Assembly (NCBI GenBank): GCA_028689615.1
Contig: JAQVCV010000016.1
Span: 1-64,000 of the forward strand
Length of the DNA: 64,000 bases
DNA from: Bacteroidales bacterium
GTDB lineage: Bacteria > Bacteroidota > Bacteroidia > Bacteroidales > TTA-H9
Reading direction: 5' to 3'
The notes under the pieces were generated by a model that did no database searches, was not told where the DNA came from, and worked only from the letters and a program-made list of their open reading frames with translations. Positions 18,396 to 26,893 of this stretch are shown one piece after another. The position numbers were made by a program, and so were the translations under genes. Each line of letters starts with the position of its first letter. Position 1 is the first letter of the stretch.

Positions 18396-19565
18396 ATGAA
18401 AAACATATCACGCTCTTTTATTCTCTTGTTGGTGCTGGCTGCTTTGTTTGCAACCGGGTGCAAACAAAAACTATCTCAAACACAGGAAGCCGCCGAACCT
18501 GCCACTCACAAATCGGTAATCTTGTCGCGTCAGCAGTTGAAGGAAGCCGGAATCAGTTTCGGAACCATCAATCAGCAACTCCTCTCGGCCGATATCAATG
18601 CCCGTGGTAAGCTTTTCCCCAAGCCCGAGAGTTGTGCCGCCGTAAGCACCCTCGTAGGCGGAAGGGTGGAGCGGGTTTTAAAAACCTCAGGGCAGCAGGT
18701 GGTTCAGGGGGAGCCAGTGGTTGTAATGGCCGATTTTCAGATTGTTGAGATGCAGGAAGAATACGTTTCGGCCGCAGCCCGCCACGAAGTTCTGCGAAGT
18801 GAATTTCAACGCCAAAAGAGCCTGCACGATGGGAATGTTAATGCCAGGCGGCAGTTGGAAGAAGCCCAGGCCGCCTTCACCGGGTCGAAAGCCAAAGTTA
18901 AATCGCTCGAGGCAAGGCTCCATTTGCTGGGACTTGATACCAGCGCGATACTTTCCGGTCGGATAGCTGATCAGGTGGTTCTCAAAGCCCCTGTTCAGGG
19001 CACGGTAACCGCCGTGAATATCAGTCAGGGTATGGTGGTTCAGCCTGGGATGCAACTCATGGAGATCATCAACAACCAACATCTGGGTGTTGAGTTGATG
19101 GTTTTCGAGCGCGATATCCAGCAAGTGGTACCGGGACAAAGAATCGACCTCACCATACCCGGACACGCCCAACAGACCGTAGAAGCAGTGGTAACGCACG
19201 TTGGAGCCACCGTTGAACCCGGGAGGGGAACCATCAGGGTTTTTGCCTCGCTGCCAACCTCAACAGATGCTGTTTATAGCGGGATGTTTGTGGCAGCCAC
19301 CATCCACACCAGCGAACAAATGGTTGACGCGTTGCCCGAAGAGGCTGTTTACACAGCAGGCGATGGAAGTCATCTGATTTATTACACATCTTCTGATACC
19401 ACGTCAGATCAGGTTGAATTCAGCGAAATGGTGGTTAAAACCGGATTCAGAGAAGATGGTTTCGTGCAGGTAGAGCCACTGCAGCCCTTAGCAAAAGGGA
19501 GTTTCGTGGTGGTGAAAGGGACTTGGTTTGTGAGGGCGGCACTGCTGGGTAGTTCCGAAGAGTAG
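18396..19565 (+). CDS. Efflux RND periplasmic adaptor lipoprotein (CusB/CzcB-like)
   Basis: A 389-aa membrane-fusion protein. The N-terminus is a lipoprotein signal with lipobox ATGC (Cys22), so it is probably anchored to the inner membrane. Barrel-sandwich/lipoyl halves lie at ~75-115 and ~185-220 (KAPVQGTVTAVNISQGMVV), an alpha hairpin between them (~115-175, HEVLRSEFQRQKSLHDGN) and a beta-barrel domain after ~220. It links the pump to the channel encoded just upstream. There is no obvious metal-binding His/Met-rich tail. Confidence 0.9.
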   Translation: MKNISRSFILLLVLAALFATGCKQKLSQTQEAAEPATHKSVILSRQQLKEAGISFGTINQQLLSADINARGKLFPKPESCAAVSTLVGGRVERVLKTSGQQVVQGEPVVVMADFQIVEMQEEYVSAAARHEVLRSEFQRQKSLHDGNVNARRQLEEAQAAFTGSKAKVKSLEARLHLLGLDTSAILSGRIADQVVLKAPVQGTVTAVNISQGMVVQPGMQLMEIINNQHLGVELMVFERDIQQVVPGQRIDLTIPGHAQQTVEAVVTHVGATVEPGRGTIRVFASLPTSTDAVYSGMFVAATIHTSEQMVDALPEEAVYTAGDGSHLIYYTSSDTTSDQVEFSEMVVKTGFREDGFVQVEPLQPLAKGSFVVVKGTWFVRAALLGSSEE

Positions 19566-19578
19566 TGGCTCAGGGGGT

Positions 19579-20313
19579 TCACACCGAGAAGTCGAAACTG
19601 TCTTTCCGGGTTTTCTCGTAAATGTCGCGGCTGAACATAAACAGACGTGCCGGTTTGTGAGGCACGTTGGTCTGTTTCTCGTTGATGGGAACCACGTAAT
19701 TCACCTGGTTGATTTTTTTGCGGAAGTTTCGTTTATCGTAACTGGTTCCTATCACCACTTCGTAGAGCTTTTGCAGTTGCGAAAGGGTAAACTTGCTGGG
19801 CAACAGCTCGAAAGCCAGCGGTTTTTGTTTGATGTCGTCGCGAAGGTTCTCAAGGGCCTTCATCACGATGTCGGAGTGATCGAAAGCCAGCCGGGGCAGC
19901 GAACTTACAGGAATCCAGCGGGCATTGGCCTGAAGGATGTATTGATTGCTGGTGTTATCGGTGAGGTTGAGCAACGAGAAATAAGCCACCGTGATGACCC
20001 GCTCCTCGGGATGATCGATAGAGCGAAGCCACACCAGATCACGCACTTCACCACGCAACCGGTTTACAGCCCCAAACGAATGGTATTGCTTCAGATAGAT
20101 GTTTTTTAACCCCGACAAATCGTATAGAATGCGACTGGCAGCATGGTCAATGTCTTCATCCCAACGAACCAGATCGCCGGGAAGCTTCAAATCGTGGTAG
20201 GCTTTACCCTCAAATTCCATCTGCCTCTCCACCAGCAGAACATTCAAGGTGTTAAGGTCGAACCCGAAAACCACACAATCAACCGATACATTGGGGATCA
20301 GATTGGCATCCAT
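19579..20313 (-). CDS. Nudix-fold transcriptional regulator (NrtR/AraR-like)
   Basis: A 244-aa protein with an N-terminal Nudix-like domain (~8-150) and a C-terminal winged helix (~165-240; motif FTLSQLQKLYE and DKRNFRKKI). The catalytic Nudix box is degenerate: the Arg-Glu and Glu-Glu pairs are replaced in GDLVRWDEDIDHAASRILYD, so hydrolysis is unlikely and the domain probably senses a ligand. In Bacteroides an AraR member of this family controls arabinose use. Here it is divergent from the GH144/GH3/SusCD locus and three GTGT-N7-ACAC palindromes lie between, so it is the likely local regulator and also controls itself. Binding and ligand are inferred. Confidence 0.85.
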   Translation of the reverse strand: MDANLIPNVSVDCVVFGFDLNTLNVLLVERQMEFEGKAYHDLKLPGDLVRWDEDIDHAASRILYDLSGLKNIYLKQYHSFGAVNRLRGEVRDLVWLRSIDHPEERVITVAYFSLLNLTDNTSNQYILQANARWIPVSSLPRLAFDHSDIVMKALENLRDDIKQKPLAFELLPSKFTLSQLQKLYEVVIGTSYDKRNFRKKINQVNYVVPINEKQTNVPHKPARLFMFSRDIYEKTRKDSFDFSV

Positions 20314-20339
20314 TGTAAATCAAACTATTGGTTAACAAA

Positions 20340-20358
20340 AATTGTTAATTCTACACTA
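20340..20358. promoter_or_regulatory. Operator candidate 1 (AATTGT-N7-ACACTA)
   Basis: The right half ACACTA is identical to that of site 3; the left half matches four of six. It lies just downstream of the predicted regulator start and overlaps the palindrome TTAACA-N5-TGTTAA at 20332-20348, a position fit for autoregulation. Confidence 0.45.
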
Positions 20359-20368
20359 AGAAACGGCA

Positions 20369-20376
20369 CAAAGGTA
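20369..20376 (-). promoter_or_regulatory. Candidate -7 box (TACCTTTG) of the Nudix regulator
   Basis: Exact TAnnTTTG match on the minus strand, 56 bp before the regulator ATG. Transcription would start near 20362, directly upstream of operator candidate 1. Confidence 0.5.
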
Positions 20377-20436
20377 AACCAAAATAAACTGGAAAACTCA
20401 CACCTTTTTAAATTTAAAAGCAAAACAGTGGTCGCA

Positions 20437-20455
20437 TGGTGTAAATTTAACACCT
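20437..20455. promoter_or_regulatory. Operator candidate 2 (TGGTGT-N7-ACACCT)
   Basis: Arms GGTGT and ACACC are perfectly complementary around a 7-nt AT-rich centre. The same GTGT-N7-ACAC spacing occurs at site 3. It lies about 60 bp upstream of the regulator -7 box. Confidence 0.5.
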
Positions 20456-20569
20456 CATGGGTAGCTTCCAATGTCATCGTTTGCAAGGGTTACGCCGCTC
20501 TAGCCACTCTCCTTAAATAACAGCCAGATTATTAATTTTGTAGATTGTGATATTTTTTTTATCAAACAC

Positions 20570-20600
20570 TTGCTTTTCTATTCCAAAGAATATAATTTTG
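20570..20600 (+). promoter_or_regulatory. Predicted promoter of the GH144/GH3 operon
   Basis: TTG at 20570-20572 and TAATTTTG at 20593-20600 are 20 bp apart, matching the Bacteroidota -33/-7 arrangement. The expected start (about 20605-20608) falls at the edge of operator candidate 3, and the GH144 ATG is at 20706, leaving a ~100-nt AT-rich leader. Confidence 0.6.
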
Positions 20601-20606
20601 CAACGT

Positions 20607-20625
20607 TAGTGTTTTTTTTACACTA
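20607..20625. promoter_or_regulatory. Operator candidate 3 (TAGTGT-N7-ACACTA) over the start site
   Basis: A perfect 6-bp inverted repeat with a T7 centre, beginning 7 nt after the -7 box. A repressor bound here would block initiation or escape. It is the best match of the three related sites. Confidence 0.6.
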
Positions 20626-20705
20626 TATGCAATTGTTTCATTTGTTTGTCGTGTTTCAAAGGGATTAAAAAATTATAAATAGCTCATTTAAATTATTGTT
20701 ATTCA

Positions 20706-22115
20706 ATGTTGAAAAAGCATTTAAATATCCTTTTACTGGCACTCATCTTCCCGATGGCTCTTCACCCCACGACTCTGGTGAATGTGGCAGTTGAGGACAG
20801 TTCCCTGTTTCTGGAAGATTTGAAGCACAGAACATTCAATTATTTTTGGGAACTGGCTCATCCTGTTTCAGGCATGGTTCCCGACAGGGCTCCCACGAAA
20901 TCGTTTTCGAGCATCGCGGCAACAGGTTTTGGGCTGGCTGCTATCGTCACCGGCATCGAAGAGTCCTACATCACCCGAGAGCAAGGAGCTGAAAGAGTGC
21001 TCACTACACTGCGGTTCTTTCGCGATCTCACTCAATCGCCCGACGCAACAGCCGTAGGCGGTTACAAGGGTTTCTTCTACCATTTTGTGGACATGGAAAC
21101 GGGGCACCGCTTCAAAGATGTGGAACTCTCCACTATAGACACCGGCCTGCTCATGGCCGGAATACTAACCTGTTACACCTATTTTGATGGCGAAAACCCC
21201 ACCGAACAAGCTATCCGCGAAACCGCCCTTCACCTTTATAAAAGGGTGGAATGGGATTGGGCCATGCAACCCGACGGCTTTATGAGCATGGGCTGGACCC
21301 CCGAAAAGGGTTTTATTGAGGCCAGATGGCGAGGCTACAACGAAGCCATGGTGCTGCTGATCATGGCTTTGGGTTCGCCCACGCACCCCATTGCCGACAA
21401 GGCCTGGCAAAAATGGACTGAGGGCTACCATTGGGAAACCTTCGAGGGGCAGACTCATGTGAACTTCGGGCCCCTGTTCGGACACCAATATTCTCATATG
21501 TTTGTCGATTTCAGGGGAATTCAGGATGAGTACATGCGCCTTAAAGGCATCGATTATTTTGAGAACAGCCGCCGGGCCACTCTCAGCCAGCAAGCTTATT
21601 GTGCCAGAAATCCCCGGAAATTCGTTGGCTATTCAAACCTTATCTGGGGATTAACCGCCTGCGACGGCCCCGGCTGGATGAAAGCCGTGCACAACGGTCA
21701 AAACATGGTGGTTGAAGGATATTCAGCCCGTGGTGCTTCTTCTGATTACCTTGTTGACGATGGAACCCTGGCTCCAACCGCTGCAGGAGGTTCCATTCCC
21801 TTTGCCCCTGAAATCTGCATCCCTACGCTGATCGCTCTTAAAGATACCTGGCCTGCCATGTTTTCGCAATATGGCTTCAAAGATGCTGTGAACCCAACCT
21901 TCGGCACAGCCGACGGACAACCCTGGATTGACCCCGACTGTATAGGCATTGACCAGGGACCTATCCTCATCATGCTGCAAAACTACCAGCACCAGACCAT
22001 CTGGAACATTCTGAAAAAGAATCCGTTCATCATCAAAGGGCTTCAGCGGGCCGGGTTCTCCGGCGCATGGCTCGACGCCCTGCCCAATAAGTCTGATAAT
22101 CTAAATCCCTATTAA
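20706..22115 (+). CDS. GH144 endo-beta-1,2-glucanase-like enzyme (glucoamylase-fold)
   Basis: A 469-aa protein with an N-terminal signal peptide (~1-28). Residues ~35-455 form an (alpha/alpha)6 glucoamylase-type domain as in GH144: LKHRTFNYFWELAHPVSGMV, DRAPTKSFSSIAATGFGL, GGYKGFFYHFVDMETG, RWRGYNEAMVLLIMALGSPTHP and IDQGPILIMLQNY. GH144 enzymes cut beta-1,2-glucan to sophorose or short oligosaccharides. It heads a tight operon, with the GH3 start 1 nt after its stop. The absence of a lipobox suggests a periplasmic enzyme, unlike the T9SS-tailed paralogue two genes downstream. Substrate assignment rests on family and context. Confidence 0.85.
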   Translation: MLKKHLNILLLALIFPMALHPTTLVNVAVEDSSLFLEDLKHRTFNYFWELAHPVSGMVPDRAPTKSFSSIAATGFGLAAIVTGIEESYITREQGAERVLTTLRFFRDLTQSPDATAVGGYKGFFYHFVDMETGHRFKDVELSTIDTGLLMAGILTCYTYFDGENPTEQAIRETALHLYKRVEWDWAMQPDGFMSMGWTPEKGFIEARWRGYNEAMVLLIMALGSPTHPIADKAWQKWTEGYHWETFEGQTHVNFGPLFGHQYSHMFVDFRGIQDEYMRLKGIDYFENSRRATLSQQAYCARNPRKFVGYSNLIWGLTACDGPGWMKAVHNGQNMVVEGYSARGASSDYLVDDGTLAPTAAGGSIPFAPEICIPTLIALKDTWPAMFSQYGFKDAVNPTFGTADGQPWIDPDCIGIDQGPILIMLQNYQHQTIWNILKKNPFIIKGLQRAGFSGAWLDALPNKSDNLNPY

Positions 22116-22116
22116 T

Positions 22117-24372
22117 ATGCGCACTCTCCCTGCTATTCTGCTTTCAGTACGTTGGATTGCTCTGATTGCCATTGTTTTGGTAGTCAACAGTTGTTCCCCG
22201 GTTTCTGATACCGATAAAACCGATGAGGCTATTCAAAAAAAAGTGAACGAGTTGATGGCTCAAATGACCCTTCAGGAAAAAATTGGTCAAATGACGCTGT
22301 TTACCAGCGACTACGACGTTACCGGACCCACCATGCGCGACAACTACAAGGACGACATCAAATCGGGGCGCGTGGGTGCCATTTTCAACGCTTTCGGTGC
22401 CGATTACACCCGCAAACTTCAGGAGATAGCCGTGAACGAAACCCGGCTGGGCATCCCGTTGCTCTTTGGTTACGACGTGATTCACGGTTTCCGCACCATC
22501 TTCCCCATCTCGCTGGGTGAGGCTGCCAGTTGGAATCTCGAGGCCATTCAAGGGGCTGCCAGGGTGGCTGCTGTTGAGGCTACTGCCGAAGGATTGCACT
22601 GGACATTTGCCCCCATGGTTGATATTGCCCGCGATCCCAGGTGGGGCCGCGTGAGCGAAGGAGCCGGCGAAGATACCTGGCTGGGTTGTCGCATTGCCGA
22701 AGCCCGCGTGAAAGGCTTCCAGGGCGACGATCTGGCAGCTACCAACACCCTTCTGGCCTGTGCCAAGCACTATGCCGCCTACGGCGCAGCCCAGGCCGGT
22801 CGCGACTACCACACCGTGGATATGTCGGAAAGAGCCCTCCGCGAATTTTACCTCCCCCCTTACAAAGCCGCTGCCGATGCCGGAGCCGCCACTTTCATGA
22901 CCTCCTTCAACGAGTTGGACGGAATACCCGCCACGGGCAACAAACACCTGCTCACCAACATCCTCCGACACGAGTGGGGTTTCGACGGTTTTGTGGTAAC
23001 CGACTACACCTCCATCAACGAGATGGTGCCTCACGGCGTGGTGACCAACGAGAAAGAGGCCGGCGAACTGGCTCTCAACGCCGGGGTTGACATGGACATG
23101 CAGGGTGCAGTTTACTACAACCACCTCGAACAATCGCTTAATGAAGGGAAAGTTACCGTCAGCCAGATTGACCAGGCCGTGCGAAGAATACTCACCCTCA
23201 AATTCAAGCTAGGCCTTTTCGACGACCCCTACCGCTACAGCGACCTGAAACGGCAGCAAGAGTTGGTGATGACCCCGCAAAACCTTGAAACAGCCCGCGA
23301 CATGGTACGCCGCAGCCTGGTGTTGCTTAAAAACAACAACCAGACGCTTCCCCTCAGGAAAGAAAAAATCAACATAGCCCTCGTGGGACCACTGGCTGAT
23401 AATCAACAAGAATTGATTGGTTCATGGTCGGCTGCCGGCGATTGGAAAAAAGCCGTAAGCGTGATGGAAGGCATGAAAACTGTGGCACCGGCCGCCAACC
23501 TGTTGTTCGCTACAGGGTGCAACATAGCCGACGACACCACCGCCATGATAGCTCAGGCTGTGGCTGCCGCTGCAAAAGCCGATGTGGTGGTGGCCGTGAT
23601 GGGCGAAGCCGCCTGGATGAGCGGCGAAGCAGCCTGCCGGTCACAGCTCGATTTGCCCGGTGTGCAGCAGGAATTGCTCCAACAACTCAAAGCCACCGGC
23701 AAACCCCTGGTGGTGGTGCTCATGAACGGCCGACCCCTTACCATCCCCTGGCTCGATCAGAACGCCGATGCCCTTGTTGAAGCCTGGTTTCCGGGTACCC
23801 AGGGCGGTCTGGGTATTGCCGACGTGTTGTTTGGCGACTACAACCCATCGGGAAAACTGCCCGTTACTTTCCCCAGAAACGTGGGGCAGATACCCATCCA
23901 TTACAACATGAAAAACACCGGCCGCCCGATGGACCCCAACAACAAATACACGAGCAAATACCTCGACGTACCCAATACGCCCCTCTATCCTTTTGGCTTT
24001 GGCCTGAGCTATACCTCCTTCACGCTTTCAGAACCGCGCCTGAGCGATACCGTGTTGCTTCCCGCCAAAGAGCTTAAAGTGACAGCTACGGTAGCCAACA
24101 CCGGAAACTACGATGGCGAAGAGACTGTGCAACTGTATGTTCGCGACCTGGTTGGCAGCGTCACCCGCCCGGTGAAGGAATTGAAGGGGTTTCAGAAGGT
24201 GTTCCTGAAAAAGGGCGAACAAGCCGAAGTAACCTTTACCCTTACCGACGCCGACCTCTCGTTTTATCGCTCAGATATGACATTTGGCGCAGAGCCCGGA
24301 CAATTTGTTGTTTATGTTGGAAACTCCTCTGATAACGTGAAAAGTGCTACCTTTACCTACCTCCAAAAGTAA
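22117..24372 (+). CDS. GH3 beta-glucosidase lipoprotein
   Basis: A 751-aa BglX-type GH3 enzyme. The N-terminus carries a lipoprotein signal (..LVVNSC, Cys26). The barrel domain holds WTFAPMVDIARDPRWGR and the nucleophile Asp in VVTDY (about residue 296); the second domain holds SGEAACRS with the probable acid/base Glu near 504; a fibronectin III-like C-terminal domain (~655-750) includes PFGFGLSYTSF. GH3 members in beta-1,2-glucan loci release glucose from sophorose and longer oligomers. Neighbours on both sides are GH144 genes separated by 1 and 6 bp. Confidence 0.92.
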   Translation: MRTLPAILLSVRWIALIAIVLVVNSCSPVSDTDKTDEAIQKKVNELMAQMTLQEKIGQMTLFTSDYDVTGPTMRDNYKDDIKSGRVGAIFNAFGADYTRKLQEIAVNETRLGIPLLFGYDVIHGFRTIFPISLGEAASWNLEAIQGAARVAAVEATAEGLHWTFAPMVDIARDPRWGRVSEGAGEDTWLGCRIAEARVKGFQGDDLAATNTLLACAKHYAAYGAAQAGRDYHTVDMSERALREFYLPPYKAAADAGAATFMTSFNELDGIPATGNKHLLTNILRHEWGFDGFVVTDYTSINEMVPHGVVTNEKEAGELALNAGVDMDMQGAVYYNHLEQSLNEGKVTVSQIDQAVRRILTLKFKLGLFDDPYRYSDLKRQQELVMTPQNLETARDMVRRSLVLLKNNNQTLPLRKEKINIALVGPLADNQQELIGSWSAAGDWKKAVSVMEGMKTVAPAANLLFATGCNIADDTTAMIAQAVAAAAKADVVVAVMGEAAWMSGEAACRSQLDLPGVQQELLQQLKATGKPLVVVLMNGRPLTIPWLDQNADALVEAWFPGTQGGLGIADVLFGDYNPSGKLPVTFPRNVGQIPIHYNMKNTGRPMDPNNKYTSKYLDVPNTPLYPFGFGLSYTSFTLSEPRLSDTVLLPAKELKVTATVANTGNYDGEETVQLYVRDLVGSVTRPVKELKGFQKVFLKKGEQAEVTFTLTDADLSFYRSDMTFGAEPGQFVVYVGNSSDNVKSATFTYLQK

Positions 24373-24378
24373 ATTATT

Positions 24379-26787
24379 ATGACGAAGCCAAAGGGATTGT
24401 TTGTGTTGTTGATGCTGTTGATGTGGGCCCTCGCTCCTGAAAGCAAAGGTCAGGTGTGGCTCTATTTTCAGGACAGCCCCACGAACGATTATTACGATGC
24501 CAGTTGGATGGAACTCACCCCGCCGAGCGAACTGGAGCGGATGGGGTCGGAATTGAGGAAGTTTCCCGTGGAAACTACCGTGGTTCCCCAACAAGGCGAG
24601 AATTGCCTGAGGCTTCGCTGGACCTCGAAAGAGGGAGGAAGCTGGGTTGCTATTGCCGCCGGTGATGGCTGGGCTGCCAAAGACCTCACCGATACCGATA
24701 CCTGCATGTTTTACCTTCAGGCTGCCCAGGCACTCAACCGCAACCTGCTTCCGAAAGTTTTCATGGAGGATGTGTTGAACGTTAAAACAACTTTTCACGA
24801 TTTTTCCCCCTGGGTATCCGACCTTCCGCAAGGCTCCTGGATCAGGGTTACCATTCCCATGTCGGTATTCCTGAATGCCGGCGATCCGGTTGATTTCACC
24901 CGGATCAAAACCATTGGCTTCGCTCAGAACAGTGCCGACGGTGTGGAACACACCCTTTATGTTGACAACATGCGGGTGTTTAAAGGTACGGGAATCACCC
25001 CACAGGCTTCAGCTCCCACAGGCGTCAGGGCGAAAGGCTACGACAGCCATTCCGAGATCAGGTGGTACCGGAACCCCGAAACCTGGGTGACAGGTTATCA
25101 GATTGAACGGAGTTTCAATGGAGGTTCTTTTTCCATAGCAGGAAGCAGTGCCGCCACCGACACCCTCTTCATCGATTTCACGGGAACTGCCAAAGGCGTT
25201 TACACCTACAGGGTGAAAGCCCTGAACACTGCTAACGAACCATCAGAGCCATCGGTGAGCACAGCAGCCACTACCCTTGATTTTTCCGACGAGCAGATGC
25301 TCGACATGGTTCAGGAATACACCTTCCGCTATTTCTGGGATTTTGCTCATCCTGCATCGGGGATGGCCCGCGAACGCAACACTTCGGGCGACGTGGTGAC
25401 CACCGGCGGGTCGGGTTTTGGCCTGATGGCCATCCTGACAGGAATACACCGGGGTTTTATCACCCGACAACAGGGCGTTGAAAGGCTGACACAAATCGTT
25501 GGATTTCTTGAAAGTGCCGACAGGTTTCACGGCGTGTGGCCTCACTGGCTCAACGGCCAAACCGGTGCCGTGGTTCCCTTTTCGACCTACGACAATGGCG
25601 GCGACCTGGTTGAAACAGCCTTCATGATTCAGGGGCTGCTCACCGTGAGGCAATTTCTGGATGTAGAAAACCCCACCGAACTCAACCTGAAAAACCGCAT
25701 CACGGCCCTGTGGGAAGGTGTGGAATGGGACTGGTACCGCCGCAACACCCAGAACCTTTATTGGCACTGGTCGCCTACCTACGGATGGCAGATAAACATG
25801 ACCGTGAAAGGGTGGAACGAAGCCGCCATTGTCTATATCCTCGGGATTGCTTCGCCCACCCATTCCGTTCCGGCCAGCACGTGGGCTCAGGGATGGGCAG
25901 GGGCATCGTATTATCGCAACGGTCGCACTTTCTACGGCTACAAGCTCGACGTGGGATGGGATTATGGCGGCCCCCTCTTTTTTGCCCATTACAGTTTCCT
26001 GGGTTTCGACCCGCGAGGAAAAAAAGATGCCTATGCCAATTATTTTGTGAACAACCGCAACCATTCGCTCATCAACCGGGCTTACTGCATTGCCAACCCG
26101 AAGAACTACCAGGGCTACGGTGCCAGCATCTGGGGCCTTACGGCCTCCGACGACCCCGATGGATATGCTGTGCACGAACCCACCTCGGCGCGTGATAACG
26201 GAACCATCACCCCGTCGGCTGCCCTCTCGTCGATGCCCTACACCCCGAACGAATCTATGGCGGCTCTCAGGGGAATTTACCAACTGGTGGGCGATAAAAA
26301 CTGGGGGCCTATGGGCTTCCACGACGCGTTCAACCAGTCGCGCAACTGGTACACCGACTCTTACCTGGCCATTGATCAGGGACCCATTGTTGCCATGATC
26401 GAAAACTACCGGTCGGGCTTGCTGTGGGATCTTTTTATGTCGAATCCCGAGATCGAGCCCGCCTTGCAGGCTGTAGGTTTTGTCCCCGATGCCTCGTCGT
26501 CCGATCCATTAGCTGATAAGCATCCATTCATTACCCTAAGCCCCAATCCGGCCTCTGAAAGGGTGGTAATCACTTCGCATGAAAACCTGTTTCCGATAGC
26601 AGGGGTTGAGGTGTTGAATATGGAAGGTCGGAAGGTGAAAGCAACCCAATGGGTTGGAAGTGCTTTGAACAAGTCTCAATATTCACTGGTTGTTGATTTA
26701 TCAAACCTTTCAGCAGGAATCTATCTGCTTCGTGTCATCAGCAACCAAAACGAGGTTGTGATTAAAAAACTGGTTATCAATAATTAA
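24379..26787 (+). CDS. Multidomain GH144 enzyme with CBM-like, FnIII and T9SS sorting domains
   Basis: An 802-aa protein. Signal peptide 1-25; a beta-sandwich resembling a carbohydrate-binding module at ~26-200 (VWLYFQDSPTNDYYDASW .. TLYVDNMRVF); a fibronectin type III-like domain at ~215-300; the GH144 catalytic domain at ~310-700 (YTFRYFWDFAHPASGMARE, KGWNEAAIVYILGIASPTH, AIDQGPIVAMIENY); and a T9SS type A sorting domain at ~720-802 (ITLSPNPASERVVI .. LSAGIYLLRV). It is therefore probably displayed on the cell surface and makes the first cuts in the polymer, while the shorter GH144 and GH3 act inside. Confidence 0.87.
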   Translation: MTKPKGLFVLLMLLMWALAPESKGQVWLYFQDSPTNDYYDASWMELTPPSELERMGSELRKFPVETTVVPQQGENCLRLRWTSKEGGSWVAIAAGDGWAAKDLTDTDTCMFYLQAAQALNRNLLPKVFMEDVLNVKTTFHDFSPWVSDLPQGSWIRVTIPMSVFLNAGDPVDFTRIKTIGFAQNSADGVEHTLYVDNMRVFKGTGITPQASAPTGVRAKGYDSHSEIRWYRNPETWVTGYQIERSFNGGSFSIAGSSAATDTLFIDFTGTAKGVYTYRVKALNTANEPSEPSVSTAATTLDFSDEQMLDMVQEYTFRYFWDFAHPASGMARERNTSGDVVTTGGSGFGLMAILTGIHRGFITRQQGVERLTQIVGFLESADRFHGVWPHWLNGQTGAVVPFSTYDNGGDLVETAFMIQGLLTVRQFLDVENPTELNLKNRITALWEGVEWDWYRRNTQNLYWHWSPTYGWQINMTVKGWNEAAIVYILGIASPTHSVPASTWAQGWAGASYYRNGRTFYGYKLDVGWDYGGPLFFAHYSFLGFDPRGKKDAYANYFVNNRNHSLINRAYCIANPKNYQGYGASIWGLTASDDPDGYAVHEPTSARDNGTITPSAALSSMPYTPNESMAALRGIYQLVGDKNWGPMGFHDAFNQSRNWYTDSYLAIDQGPIVAMIENYRSGLLWDLFMSNPEIEPALQAVGFVPDASSSDPLADKHPFITLSPNPASERVVITSHENLFPIAGVEVLNMEGRKVKATQWVGSALNKSQYSLVVDLSNLSAGIYLLRVISNQNEVVIKKLVINN

Positions 26788-26893
26788 TTTTCATGAAGAT
26801 GGAATTGTTGATTGGTAATAAATTGTTTCAGAAACCATCAGGTTCATCAATAAATTCTATTATTAATTGTTTCACTTTTAAATTTTGTGTATT

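Larger units (their letters stand above)
20314..20705. other. Divergent control region of the beta-glucan locus
   Basis: 392 bp without a gene. It holds a -7 box for the Nudix regulator (minus, TACCTTTG at 20376-20369), a TAATTTTG box for the GH144 operon (20593-20600), another TAATTTTG at 20533-20540, a palindrome TTAACA-N5-TGTTAA (20332-20348) and three GTGT-N7-ACAC type sites described separately. Confidence 0.7.

Noticed and set aside
22144..23133. A 329-codon minus-strand frame
   Set aside because: Antisense to the GH3 catalytic domain and without family features.
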